From contig NZ_MCVI01000020.1 of assembly GCF_002873135.1 (NCBI RefSeq), forward strand, positions 1 to 52,037: a stretch of 52,037 bases of DNA, in the 5' to 3' direction. Source of the DNA: Shewanella sp. 10N.286.48.A6 (GTDB taxonomy: Bacteria; Pseudomonadota; Gammaproteobacteria; Enterobacterales; Shewanellaceae). The notes under the pieces were generated by a model that saw nothing but the letters and a program-made list of their open reading frames with translations, ran no database searches and was not told the origin of the DNA. The first letter of the stretch is position 1; each line of letters starts with the position of its first letter. Both the position numbers and the translations under genes were made by a program. Of the stretch, positions 1-8,158 are shown in pieces.

Positions 1-57
1 TTAGACCTAAAACGACGACAAGGTGCAGCTAACTGTCAGCGCTGGTTGTGCGCTTAA
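1..57 (+). CDS. C-terminal end of a gene cut by the window edge (unidentified)
   Basis: From base 1 a frame stays open for 18 codons, reading LDLKRRQGAANCQRWLCA, and stops with TAA at 55-57. A hairpin with a T run follows about 40 bases later, as expected downstream of a real gene end. The fragment is too short to name a family. It could also be chance, since 18 codons is not a long open frame. Confidence 0.35.
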   Translation, partial: LDLKRRQGAANCQRWLCA

Positions 58-94
58 TACACCATTTCTTAATTTCAAATAAAAGCATTTCCCA

Positions 95-117
95 CTTGAT
101 AGATATCAAGCTTTTTT
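95..117 (+). terminator. Rho-independent terminator after the truncated gene
   Basis: A 6-7 bp stem (CTTGATA with TATCAAG) and a very short loop are followed by C and six T residues. The orientation fits termination of plus-strand transcription coming from the fragment at 1-57. Confidence 0.6.
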
Positions 118-456
118 GCTGTGTTGAATTTAGTTTATGAGTTATTTTTGGTGATTAATGGTGAAATATTCAGTCCTTTGACAGGGATCGTCCATCAGTA
201 AATGAATTTTGGTGTTGGCAACTCACGAAGGCGTTATGTTATAAGTTTAAAGTAATGGGTGGCTTTATATTTTTGTCCATCTGATTTGATTGAATTAATC
301 TAAGCATTAATCGACTCTACAAATGATGATAAAAACCATTCTAAGAGGTTGTTATTAGGTTTGAAAGGCTTTTATCACATCTAGGGTTTAAGCGCTAAAT
401 AAGCAACCAAATTCGATAAGAATTGGTTGGTGGGATTAGCTTGTTTTTGTGCTGTT
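118..456. other. Intergenic stretch without a recognised gene
   Basis: No frame here has both a usable start and a length that would convince. The only structure seen is an imperfect hairpin near 401-428 (AACCAAATTC with GAATTGGTT, one bulged base), lying shortly before the micro-ORF at 469. Confidence 0.5.
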
Positions 457-468
457 GAGGGGTACTTA

Positions 469-528
469 ATGGAGAATGTTGGAGACACAAAATTTAGAGA
501 ATGGCTAGTTGATAAAAGGTCAGAATAA
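469..528 (+). CDS. Possible 19-residue micro-ORF
   Basis: ATG at 469 is preceded by GAGGGG at 457-462, a strong Shine-Dalgarno with 6-base spacing. It opens a 19-codon frame reading MENVGDTKFREWLVDKRSE that ends in TAA at 526-528. The last 18 bases, stop included, form the 5' arm of the perfect hairpin at 511-549, so translation would run into a terminator-like stem. This could be a small protein, a leader peptide, or the residue of a decayed gene. The product is soluble and charged, and no family was recognised. Confidence 0.3.
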   Translation: MENVGDTKFREWLVDKRSE

Positions 529-549
529 TGTTTATTCTGACCTTTTATC
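511..549. terminator. Perfect 18-bp inverted repeat, probable bidirectional terminator
   Basis: An 18-bp perfect inverted repeat (511-528 with 532-549) has a 3-base loop TGT. Each arm has a tetra-A or tetra-T stretch near its base, so a U-rich 3' side arises on either strand. It sits 8 bases beyond the stop of the minus-strand YidC-like gene and at the end of the plus-strand micro-ORF, so it probably serves converging transcripts. Confidence 0.6.
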
Positions 550-557
550 TGTTCAAA

Positions 558-1208
558 TTAAATAGCTTTATATGTGTCTTGTTGATGAAAGAATTTAGTA
601 AGCACCAAGGATTGAAATAAACTCGTCACGCTAGATGTAGCCCAATATAAACCGATAGCGGATGGAAAGCTTATTAAGGTAACAACACAAATAATAGCGG
701 GGATTATAAGCAACAAAGTACTGGTCTGCTCCGCGCTACCTGGCATCATAGTCATAGAAAAGTATGTAATAACGCCAACAAGCAATGCCAGTGCAACATC
801 AGGTTTTGCAATGTTAGCAATCCAAGCAAATTTACTATTAAACACTATCTGTTGAAGGGCTTGGAACATGCATAACCCAAAAGCACCCTGACTGACAATA
901 TTAACTGCACTGCTTTTATCCAGAATTTTAATATTGTGTTTTTTATATAGTGCCATTGTACATTTAGCTATTTCATTTGGTTTGTCTTTATATATTGTTT
1001 TTATTTCTTCTAACTCTGGTTTTATTGCAGATATCGCTTTTTTATTTCTATACATATTCGCCATAGCTAAAACGTTAATAGGCATTAAAGCTAAGCGGCC
1101 AATTAGAGTAAACAATATTATTGCTACGGCCTCAGTCACACCAACTTCGTTAGTAAAAAAACCAATAGTTTGTACAATAAAATTGGTGAAAAAATTCCAA
1201 ATATCCAT
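558..1208 (-). CDS. Short YidC/Oxa1-family membrane insertase-like protein
   Basis: The 216-residue product resembles the conserved insertase core of YidC/Oxa1, which moves proteins laterally into the inner membrane. A first hydrophobic segment (about 25-47) carries an arginine at residue 38, where the family has its groove arginine. A charged cytoplasmic hairpin follows (about 50-95), then further membrane segments. The last includes the YidC-like signature FPSAIGLYWATSS at about residues 179-191. The large periplasmic P1 domain of the housekeeping proteobacterial YidC (about 540 residues) is absent, as is the usual rnpA-yidC-mnmE context. AAGGAAG lies a few bases before ATG. The gene looks more AT-rich than the core genes and may be acquired. 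Two palindromic elements lie directly upstream. Family assignment is fairly sure; the client proteins are unknown. Confidence 0.75.
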   Translation of the reverse strand: MDIWNFFTNFIVQTIGFFTNEVGVTEAVAIILFTLIGRLALMPINVLAMANMYRNKKAISAIKPELEEIKTIYKDKPNEIAKCTMALYKKHNIKILDKSSAVNIVSQGAFGLCMFQALQQIVFNSKFAWIANIAKPDVALALLVGVITYFSMTMMPGSAEQTSTLLLIIPAIICVVTLISFPSAIGLYWATSSVTSLFQSLVLTKFFHQQDTYKAI

Positions 1209-1224
1209 TTACACTTCCTTGTTT

Positions 1225-1265
1225 GACATATTATGTCTAAGTTAGCTTTTGAGGCATATTATGTC
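1225..1265 (-). promoter_or_regulatory. Tandem palindromic operator-like elements over the yidC-like promoter
   Basis: Two near-identical 13-base palindromes, GACATATTATGTC (1225-1237) and GGCATATTATGTC (1253-1265), are spaced 28 bases start to start. Combining the copies gives TTGACATA-W-TATGTCAA. Read on the minus strand, the upstream copy contains TTGACA, which lies 17 bases before a weak -10-like TAACTT. A protein bound here would cover the promoter and the start region. This pattern is typical of a dimeric repressor; which family is not evident. Confidence 0.55.
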
Positions 1266-1454
1266 AATTGTTTTTTATTTGACCATTTAGTGAATGAAAT
1301 ATGCAGGAACTAAGAAAGCCTTCAATTTTTACTGAGATGACTTAACAACTTATTGGGCTGGATTTAGACTAAGAAAAAGGTAAAAGGCTCTGATCTCGAC
1401 GTGATTTACGTTAAGCGCATTGGTTAAGTTATGGGAAACACATAGCTTCAATTT

Positions 1455-1915
1455 AACTTATTGCCTGCCGTAGGCCTATGTGCATATACAACTGCGAGAC
1501 GCTGCAAGTACATCCTTGTAAGCTCTGCCAAAACGTTCCTGTTTTGGAAGCTCGCTGCTGCATCTACACCGGAATTTTCATATCTTCGATTTAACTTTAT
1601 ATATTGCGTTTAGTAACAGCGAAAAAAGTTGAATATCTATTTGTCTCTGGCTCAACTTTAATTGAGGCATCGAGAAAAGGCCGTGAGCTTGGCATGGATG
1701 CCAAGCTAGCTTTCGTTGGGCCAGGGAAGGCCCATCGGAAGCGTTAGGTTTTTTCGACAATGACCGAAGCCATCTACAAACGAAGTCAAAAGCTGGATTA
1801 ATCCCCATCGAAAATCATGCGTTTTTCAGCATTTTTCGTCTGGGGCGCTGAGGGATTGTTAAGGGGGACAAGCGCTTTTCCCCTTGGCTCTGGTGTGGGC
1901 GAAGCACCACGACTT
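1455..1915. repeat. Probable composite dispersed non-coding repeat
   Basis: This stretch is a string of hairpins rather than a gene. CCAAAAC/GTTTTGG lies near 1531-1550. A perfect 9-bp arm pair AGCTTGGCA/TGCCAAGCT spans 1686-1707 with a 4-base loop. AAGGGG/CCCCTT lies near 1861-1883, and GTGG/CCAC near 1897-1912. Such stacked stem-loops in an otherwise empty kilobase resemble the dispersed intergenic repeats of marine gammaproteobacteria. Only one copy is in the window, so repetitiveness is inferred from structure and not shown. Confidence 0.4.
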
Positions 1916-2178
1916 TGATCTAATCATTAATCTAAACGAAGTTTAGAAATAAACAGACCCATCTTAACCTTCCTAAATTAGCGCTTAACCAATCGCTGGT
2001 GAAACATAAGGTGTTTCATCGGCAAAGGTTGGTATAACAGCGTAATAAAATGCTCTCTAAATGCCTCAAAGTTATCAGCCAATCCCCAGTAGATTTACTT
2101 CTTTATTTAATAAGCGTTAGTCCACATTCTGGCATTAATGTCAAAATGCTACCGTTGTCACTTTAAATACAATTATGG

Positions 2179-2219
2179 AACCAAGATTTAACTTATTGGT
2201 TACAGCTTGGTTGTTTTTT
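2179..2219 (+). terminator. Terminator-like hairpin in the porin upstream region
   Basis: Perfect 7-bp arms AACCAAG (2179-2185) and CTTGGTT (2206-2212) enclose a 20-base loop and are followed by GTTTTTT. No annotated plus-strand gene ends here, so it may close an unrecognised small transcript or be fortuitous. Confidence 0.4.
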
Positions 2220-2303
2220 CCAAACCCTATTGCAATCCTCGTTTTGGAATTCATTCCAGTTCTATGATCACATCATTGATTACACATAGTTTCTCTGTGA
2301 GGC

Positions 2304-2341
2304 ACCTTCTTTAAAGCTTAATTATTAGAGAAGGTTTTTTT
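2304..2341 (+). terminator. Terminator or attenuator in the porin leader
   Basis: ACCTTCT (2304-2310) and AGAAGGT (2329-2335) form a 7-bp stem followed by seven T residues ending at 2341, only 25 bases before the porin ATG. A TATGAT -10-like hexamer lies at 2263-2268, upstream of the hairpin, and no promoter is evident between hairpin and start codon. Porin transcription would therefore have to read through this structure. Confidence 0.5.
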
Positions 2342-2365
2342 AACAATAAAAATAATGGTGATGTG

Positions 2366-3586
2366 ATGAAAAAACGTTTATTTCGAAACAATAAAAACTC
2401 GGCAAATAGTCAATTTAATCATACCAAAATAGGATTGAATTTAATTGGCGTATTGATTGGGAGTGCGCTTTCTGTGACTGGTGCAAACGCGGCAGTTATT
2501 GAAAATACCGATGTACAATTTGGTGGTTATATTAAAGTCGACAGCATGTTCAGTGATTATAGCCATGGTGCACCAGATTCAGGGTCTATTTCTAGGCAGT
2601 TTTATGTACCTGGGACAATATATGGCGTAGAGGGTAACGGAAATCAGGTGGTCGATTTTCAGGCGAGAGAAACACGATTTAACTTTAAAACGATTACAGA
2701 TATTGATGACCATAAGTTAACCGGCTTTATCGAACTGGATTTTATGACTCATGCTGACGGTAACGAACGAGTGTCCAACAGTTATTCGCCACGTATTCGT
2801 CATGCATTTGTGAGTTTTGATAATTGGACTGTTGGTCAATCATGGACCACTTTTCAAAATCCAGCCGCTTTACCTGAGAACCTCGATTTTGTTGGCGCTG
2901 CAGAAGGCACCCCATTTGTACGCCAAACTCAAATACGCTATACCAATGGCGGCTTTCAATTATCTGTAGAAAACCCTGAAACCACCTTAAATGGTTACCA
3001 AAGCCCTAGCCGAATTCTGAGCGGTAGTGGCATGGTACCTGATGTTGTTGCACGCTATAACTTCAAAACAGAGGCTGGTGCTAAATTGTCTGTTGCTGGT
3101 ATTGCAAGGCAACTCAATATTGAAACTCGCATTAGCGATACTCAATTTGATGCAACGGCTTTGGGTTACGGCGTTAGTTTTAGCGGTATTTTACCCGTAG
3201 GTGCAGATGATATTAAATTTACTGCGACTTATGGTGAAGGTCTTGGCCGATATATGGCGCTCAATTATGTCAATGCGGGAGTTATCGATGCCGATGGCGA
3301 TATTGAGGCGATTACCTCTTATGGTGGTTTTATTGCTTATCGCCATTGGTGGAATGACCAATGGCGTACCAGTGTGACAGCGTCAGCGTTTAGCGCGGAT
3401 AATGATGTCAGCTTGATGGGCGAAAATGTTAATAAAGACTCATATTCTGGCTATGTGAATTTACTTTATTCACCAGTGAAACCATTAACTGTGGGTGTTG
3501 AATATATGTACGCTAAAAACAGTAAAGAAAACGGTATTGAAGGCGAACTTAATCGGGTGATGTTTTCTGCTAAATACGTGCTTTAG
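2366..3586 (+). CDS. DcaP-like outer-membrane porin
   Basis: A beta-barrel outer-membrane protein of about 406 residues, of the DcaP-like trimeric porin type that passes small, often anionic solutes. A long N-region and a hydrophobic stretch ending in a VTGANA-like site form a signal peptide cleaved near residue 43. The mature protein begins with a strand typical of the family (VQFGGYIKVDSMFSD) and includes the motif VGQSWTTFQNP around residue 155. It ends in an amphipathic strand with terminal residues KYVL. Alternating polar and hydrophobic strands run throughout. ATG at 2366 is preferred over the adjacent GTG at 2363; the ribosome site is weak. The gene stands alone between a leader hairpin and its own terminator. 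The substrate is unknown. Confidence 0.8.
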   Translation: MKKRLFRNNKNSANSQFNHTKIGLNLIGVLIGSALSVTGANAAVIENTDVQFGGYIKVDSMFSDYSHGAPDSGSISRQFYVPGTIYGVEGNGNQVVDFQARETRFNFKTITDIDDHKLTGFIELDFMTHADGNERVSNSYSPRIRHAFVSFDNWTVGQSWTTFQNPAALPENLDFVGAAEGTPFVRQTQIRYTNGGFQLSVENPETTLNGYQSPSRILSGSGMVPDVVARYNFKTEAGAKLSVAGIARQLNIETRISDTQFDATALGYGVSFSGILPVGADDIKFTATYGEGLGRYMALNYVNAGVIDADGDIEAITSYGGFIAYRHWWNDQWRTSVTASAFSADNDVSLMGENVNKDSYSGYVNLLYSPVKPLTVGVEYMYAKNSKENGIEGELNRVMFSAKYVL

Positions 3587-3638
3587 TTTACTTATAATTA
3601 GTGAGAATAGATATATAGCGAGAACAGAGACATAGCAT

Positions 3639-3666
3639 GAGCCTGACAGCAGTCAGGCTCGATTTT
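3639..3666 (+). terminator. Terminator of the porin gene
   Basis: A perfect 9-bp stem (GAGCCTGAC with GTCAGGCTC) with a 4-base loop is followed by GATTTT, about 50 bases after the porin stop. Confidence 0.65.
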
Positions 3667-3715
3667 AAGTACGTTTACAGGCCGATAGTAAGTGCTAGCC
3701 TTGTTATATACTATG

Positions 3716-3742
3716 TTAAAAATAATCAAATGGCCTTTGATT
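3716..3742 (-). terminator. Probable terminator of the moxR-DUF58-tgpA operon
   Basis: On the minus strand AATCAAA and TTTGATT form a 7-bp stem with a 5-base loop, followed by ATTTTTAA. It lies just beyond the transglutaminase stop at 3749. Confidence 0.5.
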
Positions 3743-3748
3743 ACCACA

Positions 3749-5833
3749 TTAATTCATTAAATTCCTTTTCAGCTTACTAAAGTAGCGTTTAAACAACCTT
3801 TGGTGCAAAACAACTTGTTTAGCGCTCAAAGGTTGATATTGCAAGGCTATAAAGTGTTCAGTCATTTTGTCAAAATTAGCCACCAGTTGTGGTTGCTGCT
3901 CACTAAATGCTTGATGAATAAACTGGGCATAAGCTTGTGGTGGCATCGCATCACGTTGAAATCCTTTATTCGCAAGCTTTGCGCAAATAAGGTTATAGCG
4001 TTTGATGCAAGGATCTTGTTTGGGTTGCAGTTTAAACACGCCAGCAAAATAGGCAATGATAAGGGCAATGATGATAAAGCAGATGATCATCATAATAGCC
4101 ACTTTACTGCTGCTGACTTTGCCAAGGAGTTTGGCTAATACTTGTTGCTGGCGTTGCTCATCAAAACCCAGTACCCACACACTCCAGTAAAAATCGATGC
4201 TCGCCAGTTGCAGGCGAATATTGTTTAACCACGGAATATTTTTGACCTGTAAACTGGTAAATAGGCTGTCTTGTAAGTAACTGTCTTGGCCTGTAAACGT
4301 GGCATCAAAGCCGTCTAATACTCGCTCTGGGGCAATCATGGCGGTGGGGTCAAACCTTACCCAGCCTTGGCCTTCAAGCCAAACTTCAGTCCATGCATGG
4401 GCCATGTATTGATAGATGCTGTAATAACCGGCTTTGGGGTTATATTCGCCGCCTTGGTAACCGGTAACCATTCTGGCAGGTATGCCACTTGAACGGGCGA
4501 GAAATACTAGCGCTGAAGCGTAGTGGGAGCAAAAGCCTGCTTGGTTAGTAAATAAAAAGTCATCTACTTGCTGTTGGCCAAGCTTTGGCGGGCTTAAGGT
4601 GTAGTAAAAAGCCTGCTCAGCAAAGTAACCCATCATGGCATTGATGCGGGCTGCTGGCTGTGGGTAATCCTTAGCAAATTGGGCTGCCAACTGGCGAGTT
4701 TGTGGATTGCTATTATTAGGAATGGCCAAATTTATCTTGCTGATGTCTGGCGCGAGTTTGGCATCAAGAGCGCTACTTGGATAAGAGCTCACTTGGTAAC
4801 TTAAGCGTTGATCAATGTTGCGCAGTGAGAATAGCCTAAAGTCGGATAACTCGACAATGTGCTCAGATTGACTAAAAGCCTGATCTAAACCAAACAACCA
4901 TTTTTGATAGGTCGGCTCGGTGATCACTTGATAATTTAATGGCGCCGCAAGACCTGCAGCATTGGGCTTAGCGCGCTTAGGTTTATTGCCATAGGCGCTA
5001 CGTTGTTCATTTTTACGATAAGGCGACTGACTCCAGCGTTGACCATCGTAGTTTTCCATGACCAGTGTGCGCCAGTACAGTTGCTCATTGCTAATGAGTT
5101 GCTGCTTATCGGTGTTATTGAGTTCATTTTCAAAACCGACTCTAAATGCCAAATTCGGCGAGCGGGTTAACTTACTAATATCCCCTAATGCAATTTCATC
5201 TGACAGGCCGGTAGTAGCATTTTTCATGCTGGGGGCTAACCACAATGGTGGCAGCCTTGGAAACACCACAAAAAGCAGTATGGCTAAGGGTAGGCTTTGG
5301 GCAAATAATTTCACCCCGAAGCGAAAGTTTACCTTGCGACTTGAATGCTGATAAATGCTGATCAGCACACAGGTATTAATGATGGCGACAAAGCTCAGTT
5401 GTAGAGTGTCGAGTATGGATTGGCGATCTAATAACGCAAAGCCTATTAAGAAAAAGCCCACCAAGACCACGACTTTAACATCGCGCACTTGGCGCATTTC
5501 GATGTATTTAAGGGCATAGCCTAGCAGGAGCAAATTGACTAATGCGTTAAGTAAACCAATTTCCTGTGACACTAAAGCCAAGGTGACAGCGGCGCCAATG
5601 GCTAGCCCTGTGACTAATACTTTAGGCGGCGCCGCTACCTTGCCAAGGTAAATTCCCACACGCCACACAAAGCAAATGGCGCAAATGCCGATGCTCCATA
5701 AGGTGGCATGCTGGTATAACGGTGATAGCACCAATACATTGGTAATTAATAACCAAAAGAGGGTATTACGACCAATGTTCTCATTAAATGGATCATTTAA
5801 CTGATGTTTTAACGCCTCTGAGCCTTGGGTCAT
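3749..5833 (-). CDS. TgpA-type membrane transglutaminase-like protein (DUF3488 and transglutaminase core)
   Basis: This 694-residue inner-membrane protein has N-terminal membrane segments over about residues 25-195 (DUF3488 part). A periplasmic transglutaminase-like domain has the Cys-His-Asp triad visible as C435 (GFCSHY), H479 (HAWTEVW) and D495 (FDPT). One membrane helix follows near 575-600, then a cytoplasmic tail. The fold is shared with Pseudomonas TgpA; the physiological substrate is not settled. Its ATG overlaps the TGA of the DUF58 gene (ATGA), so the two are translationally coupled. Together with DUF58 and MoxR it forms a recurrent three-gene module, presumably a chaperone-assisted envelope enzyme. 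Confidence 0.88.
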   Translation of the reverse strand: MTQGSEALKHQLNDPFNENIGRNTLFWLLITNVLVLSPLYQHATLWSIGICAICFVWRVGIYLGKVAAPPKVLVTGLAIGAAVTLALVSQEIGLLNALVNLLLLGYALKYIEMRQVRDVKVVVLVGFFLIGFALLDRQSILDTLQLSFVAIINTCVLISIYQHSSRKVNFRFGVKLFAQSLPLAILLFVVFPRLPPLWLAPSMKNATTGLSDEIALGDISKLTRSPNLAFRVGFENELNNTDKQQLISNEQLYWRTLVMENYDGQRWSQSPYRKNEQRSAYGNKPKRAKPNAAGLAAPLNYQVITEPTYQKWLFGLDQAFSQSEHIVELSDFRLFSLRNIDQRLSYQVSSYPSSALDAKLAPDISKINLAIPNNSNPQTRQLAAQFAKDYPQPAARINAMMGYFAEQAFYYTLSPPKLGQQQVDDFLFTNQAGFCSHYASALVFLARSSGIPARMVTGYQGGEYNPKAGYYSIYQYMAHAWTEVWLEGQGWVRFDPTAMIAPERVLDGFDATFTGQDSYLQDSLFTSLQVKNIPWLNNIRLQLASIDFYWSVWVLGFDEQRQQQVLAKLLGKVSSSKVAIMMIICFIIIALIIAYFAGVFKLQPKQDPCIKRYNLICAKLANKGFQRDAMPPQAYAQFIHQAFSEQQPQLVANFDKMTEHFIALQYQPLSAKQVVLHQRLFKRYFSKLKRNLMN

Positions 5834-6936
5834 TTTCTGTTCCCCACTGGGTGTTTATCAGTAAATGCTGACGTTGACTCAGGTGTAACTCTTGGTTCTG
5901 TTGTAATTGCTGGCTTAGCTACTGAACCATAAAGCGCAATCATTTGCTGACATTGTTTTCTGTGTGACTCGCCACTGTCTTGTTCGATAATTTGTTGGTT
6001 TAATGCCAAGCCAAAAACTTGCTGCGATTGAGATAAGGCGTTGACTTGCCACGCCAGCTTACTGAGTTTTTGTTCAAGACTATCACCGAGGGTGCCGTCT
6101 AAACTTAGCCACACCGGTTTGCCTTCAGGTTGGGCAAATTCTTTTGTTAGCATTCCGCGCCCTTGTGCCCATTGCTTCCACGCCACTTGTTTAAGTGACT
6201 CACCTTCAACGAAGGTTTTAAGGCCTTTATAGTCATCAACCCCTGGTTGTAATTTACCGTGTTCAAATTCGGTTTGATTGTCATTATCTAAACTGGTTAA
6301 CGATACATGGGTGGCCAGCGGCGCGGCATAAATAATATGCTGGATATTTAAATCCACATAGGACCAAGTGTTAAATAACCCCAGTGGGAAACTGGATGAG
6401 ACGCGAATTCTACCGGGGTTAACTAGGCCTCTGGATTGCGCGGTACAGCTGACGCTGGTATCGACGCCTTCAGCGACATCGGTAATGCGGCTATGGCGCT
6501 CATTAGGTAGATTCAAGCAAATTTGCTGGTGGCTGGTTTGGCTGTTGTCTTTGTTGATTTTACTGGATAATACAATCGGAAAGGCCAAGTTTTGGTTGGC
6601 ATAAGTCTCAGGCGGGGTTAATGCTGTTAAGGTTAAACCTGCAAGATTTTTATAGCTGTAAATAATGCAACTATGGAACACACTGGCCAGCAATAAACTT
6701 AAGCCGATCACCAAATTGTTTTGATAGTTGGTGCCAAATAAATACAGCACCACTATCAGCACAAACCAAGCGACGCCAAAGCCACTGGGTAAAATAAAAA
6801 TACTTTTATGGCTTAAGGTAATTTGTTTGTTCGCCGGTATTCGCTTATCTAGCCACTTTGACCAGCGCTGCTTAATCGCGGCGGGGATCAAGCGTGAATA
6901 CCATTTTTTTGCTGCCTTGGAATTATTCATCTGCAA
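5830..6936 (-). CDS. DUF58 domain-containing membrane protein
   Basis: A 368-residue protein with two hydrophobic segments around residues 45-90 and a C-terminal DUF58 region. The family core is readable near residues 217-250 (DDYKGLKTFVEGESLKQVAW, then WAQGRGMLTKEF). DUF58 proteins accompany MoxR ATPases and often carry a von Willebrand A-like fold; their exact biochemical role is not known. The gene begins 11 bases after the MoxR stop and overlaps the transglutaminase start by 4 bases, so all three are surely one transcript. Confidence 0.85.
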   Translation of the reverse strand: MQMNNSKAAKKWYSRLIPAAIKQRWSKWLDKRIPANKQITLSHKSIFILPSGFGVAWFVLIVVLYLFGTNYQNNLVIGLSLLLASVFHSCIIYSYKNLAGLTLTALTPPETYANQNLAFPIVLSSKINKDNSQTSHQQICLNLPNERHSRITDVAEGVDTSVSCTAQSRGLVNPGRIRVSSSFPLGLFNTWSYVDLNIQHIIYAAPLATHVSLTSLDNDNQTEFEHGKLQPGVDDYKGLKTFVEGESLKQVAWKQWAQGRGMLTKEFAQPEGKPVWLSLDGTLGDSLEQKLSKLAWQVNALSQSQQVFGLALNQQIIEQDSGESHRKQCQQMIALYGSVAKPAITTEPRVTPESTSAFTDKHPVGNRK

Positions 6937-6947
6937 TTAATTTCTGC

Positions 6948-7859
6948 TTAGCTTATTGGGTTAACGCGTGCGAGAATTTGATCTGACAGCGCTTGCCCCT
7001 GCAGTTGGCTATTGGTTCTTATGCGGTGCTCTGCTACGCAATGAAATACGGCCTGAATATCTTCTGGTACCACATAATTACGATGATTTAATAGCGCCCA
7101 GGCTTTAGCTGCGTCTAGCAGTGCAATACTGGCCCGAGGCGATAGCCCATTGCCATCGATTTGCTGACGAGAGTATTGGGCAAGATTGATCAAATACTTA
7201 AGCACAGCATCAGAGGCACTGACTTTTTGTACTTGTTGTTGCAAGCTCATTAGCTCGGTTGGGCTTAAGCATTGTGTGAGCGGCGGGGCATCGCTGCGCT
7301 GATGTAGTCCTTTTAGCATGGCTAACTCAGCATGTTCATCTGGGTAGCCAATAGAAATGCGCATCATAAAGCGGTCAAGTTGCGATTCAGGCAGCGGGAA
7401 CGTCCCTGATTGCTCAATGGGGTTTTGGGTAGCGATAACAAAAAAAGGCTGTGGCAATGTGTGTGTTTCACCATCAATGGTGATTTGTCTTTCTGCCATG
7501 GCTTCAAGTAAGGCACTTTGGGTTTTAGGGCTGGCGCGGTTGATTTCATCGGCTAATAACATTTGATTAAAAATCGGCCCTGGGTGAAATTCAAACACTT
7601 GATTTTGTTGCTGGTAAATGGATACCCCTAGAATATCAGCGGGTAACATGTCACTGGTAAATTGAATACGTTGATAGCTCATGCCCAGTGAGGTGGCTAA
7701 GGCCTGAGAAAGACTGGTTTTACCCATGCCAGGTAAATCTTCAATCAGTAAATGACCTTTAGCGAGAATGCAGGCTAGCGCCAGTTTAATTTGCTCAGGC
7801 TTACCTAATAATACCGTTTCTAATTGGCTTAACAGCGATTGTAGTTTTGTTGCTGACAC
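6948..7859 (-). CDS. MoxR-family AAA+ ATPase
   Basis: A 303-residue cytoplasmic AAA+ ATPase of the MoxR group, thought to act as a chaperone for partner proteins with VWA/DUF58 folds. The Walker A motif is GLPGMGKTS near residues 43-51. Walker B is LLADEINRASPKTQSALLEAM, with sensor 1 in ATQNPIEQSGTFPLPE. A C-terminal lid domain with SPRAS follows. Length is typical. Translation starts at GTG (7859), preceded by GGAG at 6-base spacing. It is the first gene of the three-gene operon with DUF58 and the TgpA-like transglutaminase. Confidence 0.92.
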   Translation of the reverse strand: MSATKLQSLLSQLETVLLGKPEQIKLALACILAKGHLLIEDLPGMGKTSLSQALATSLGMSYQRIQFTSDMLPADILGVSIYQQQNQVFEFHPGPIFNQMLLADEINRASPKTQSALLEAMAERQITIDGETHTLPQPFFVIATQNPIEQSGTFPLPESQLDRFMMRISIGYPDEHAELAMLKGLHQRSDAPPLTQCLSPTELMSLQQQVQKVSASDAVLKYLINLAQYSRQQIDGNGLSPRASIALLDAAKAWALLNHRNYVVPEDIQAVFHCVAEHRIRTNSQLQGQALSDQILARVNPIS

Positions 7860-7970
7860 TAAACACTCCGTTAGTTAACAAAAAGGGCCTAATTAAGCTA
7901 TTTTGCTAACAAGTACATCGAATGGCTTACGTTAACCTGCCAAAGATAATAAAGGAAGATATTCAGTGAT

Positions 7971-8009
7971 AAAAAATGATAGCTAAACTCTGTGATGAGT
8001 TTAACTATC
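7971..8009 (-). terminator. Probable terminator downstream of slt
   Basis: On the minus strand GATAG-TAAACTC type arms (12 pairs, one internal mismatch, 7978-8009) are followed by ATTTTTTATC. It lies 150 bases beyond the slt stop and before the moxR promoter region. The rest of 7860-8158 shows no gene. Confidence 0.5.
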
Positions 8010-8158
8010 GTGGCAGTGAGTTATCGGTTTCGAACACTACTCACGACAGCCTTAGTAAGTCTTAAGCGGCGTTAAAGTGGCTAAGCTATTAAGCTAAGGC
8101 TAATGGCTATTGGTTAATGACAAAGTGACCAATAAACACATTGCCGCCGTCAAATCTA

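Larger units (their letters stand above)
1266..2303. other. About 1 kb intergenic region with repeat-like hairpins and no convincing gene
   Basis: No believable protein gene was found. The region holds several hairpins, a possible long-range inverted repeat (ATTGGTTAAG at 1419-1428 and its complement at 1984-1993), and a terminator-like hairpin at 2179-2219. A 76-codon minus-strand frame at 1578-1808 runs across the repeat-like part and is judged non-coding. Confidence 0.5.

Noticed and set aside
934..1245. 103-codon plus-strand frame
   Set aside because: It is antisense to the YidC-like gene and its hydrophobicity mirrors that gene's membrane segments.
1578..1808. 76-codon minus-strand frame in the left intergenic region
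   Set aside because: It runs through hairpin-rich repeat-like DNA, the perfect inverted repeat at 1686-1707 lies inside it, and there is no clear ribosome site.
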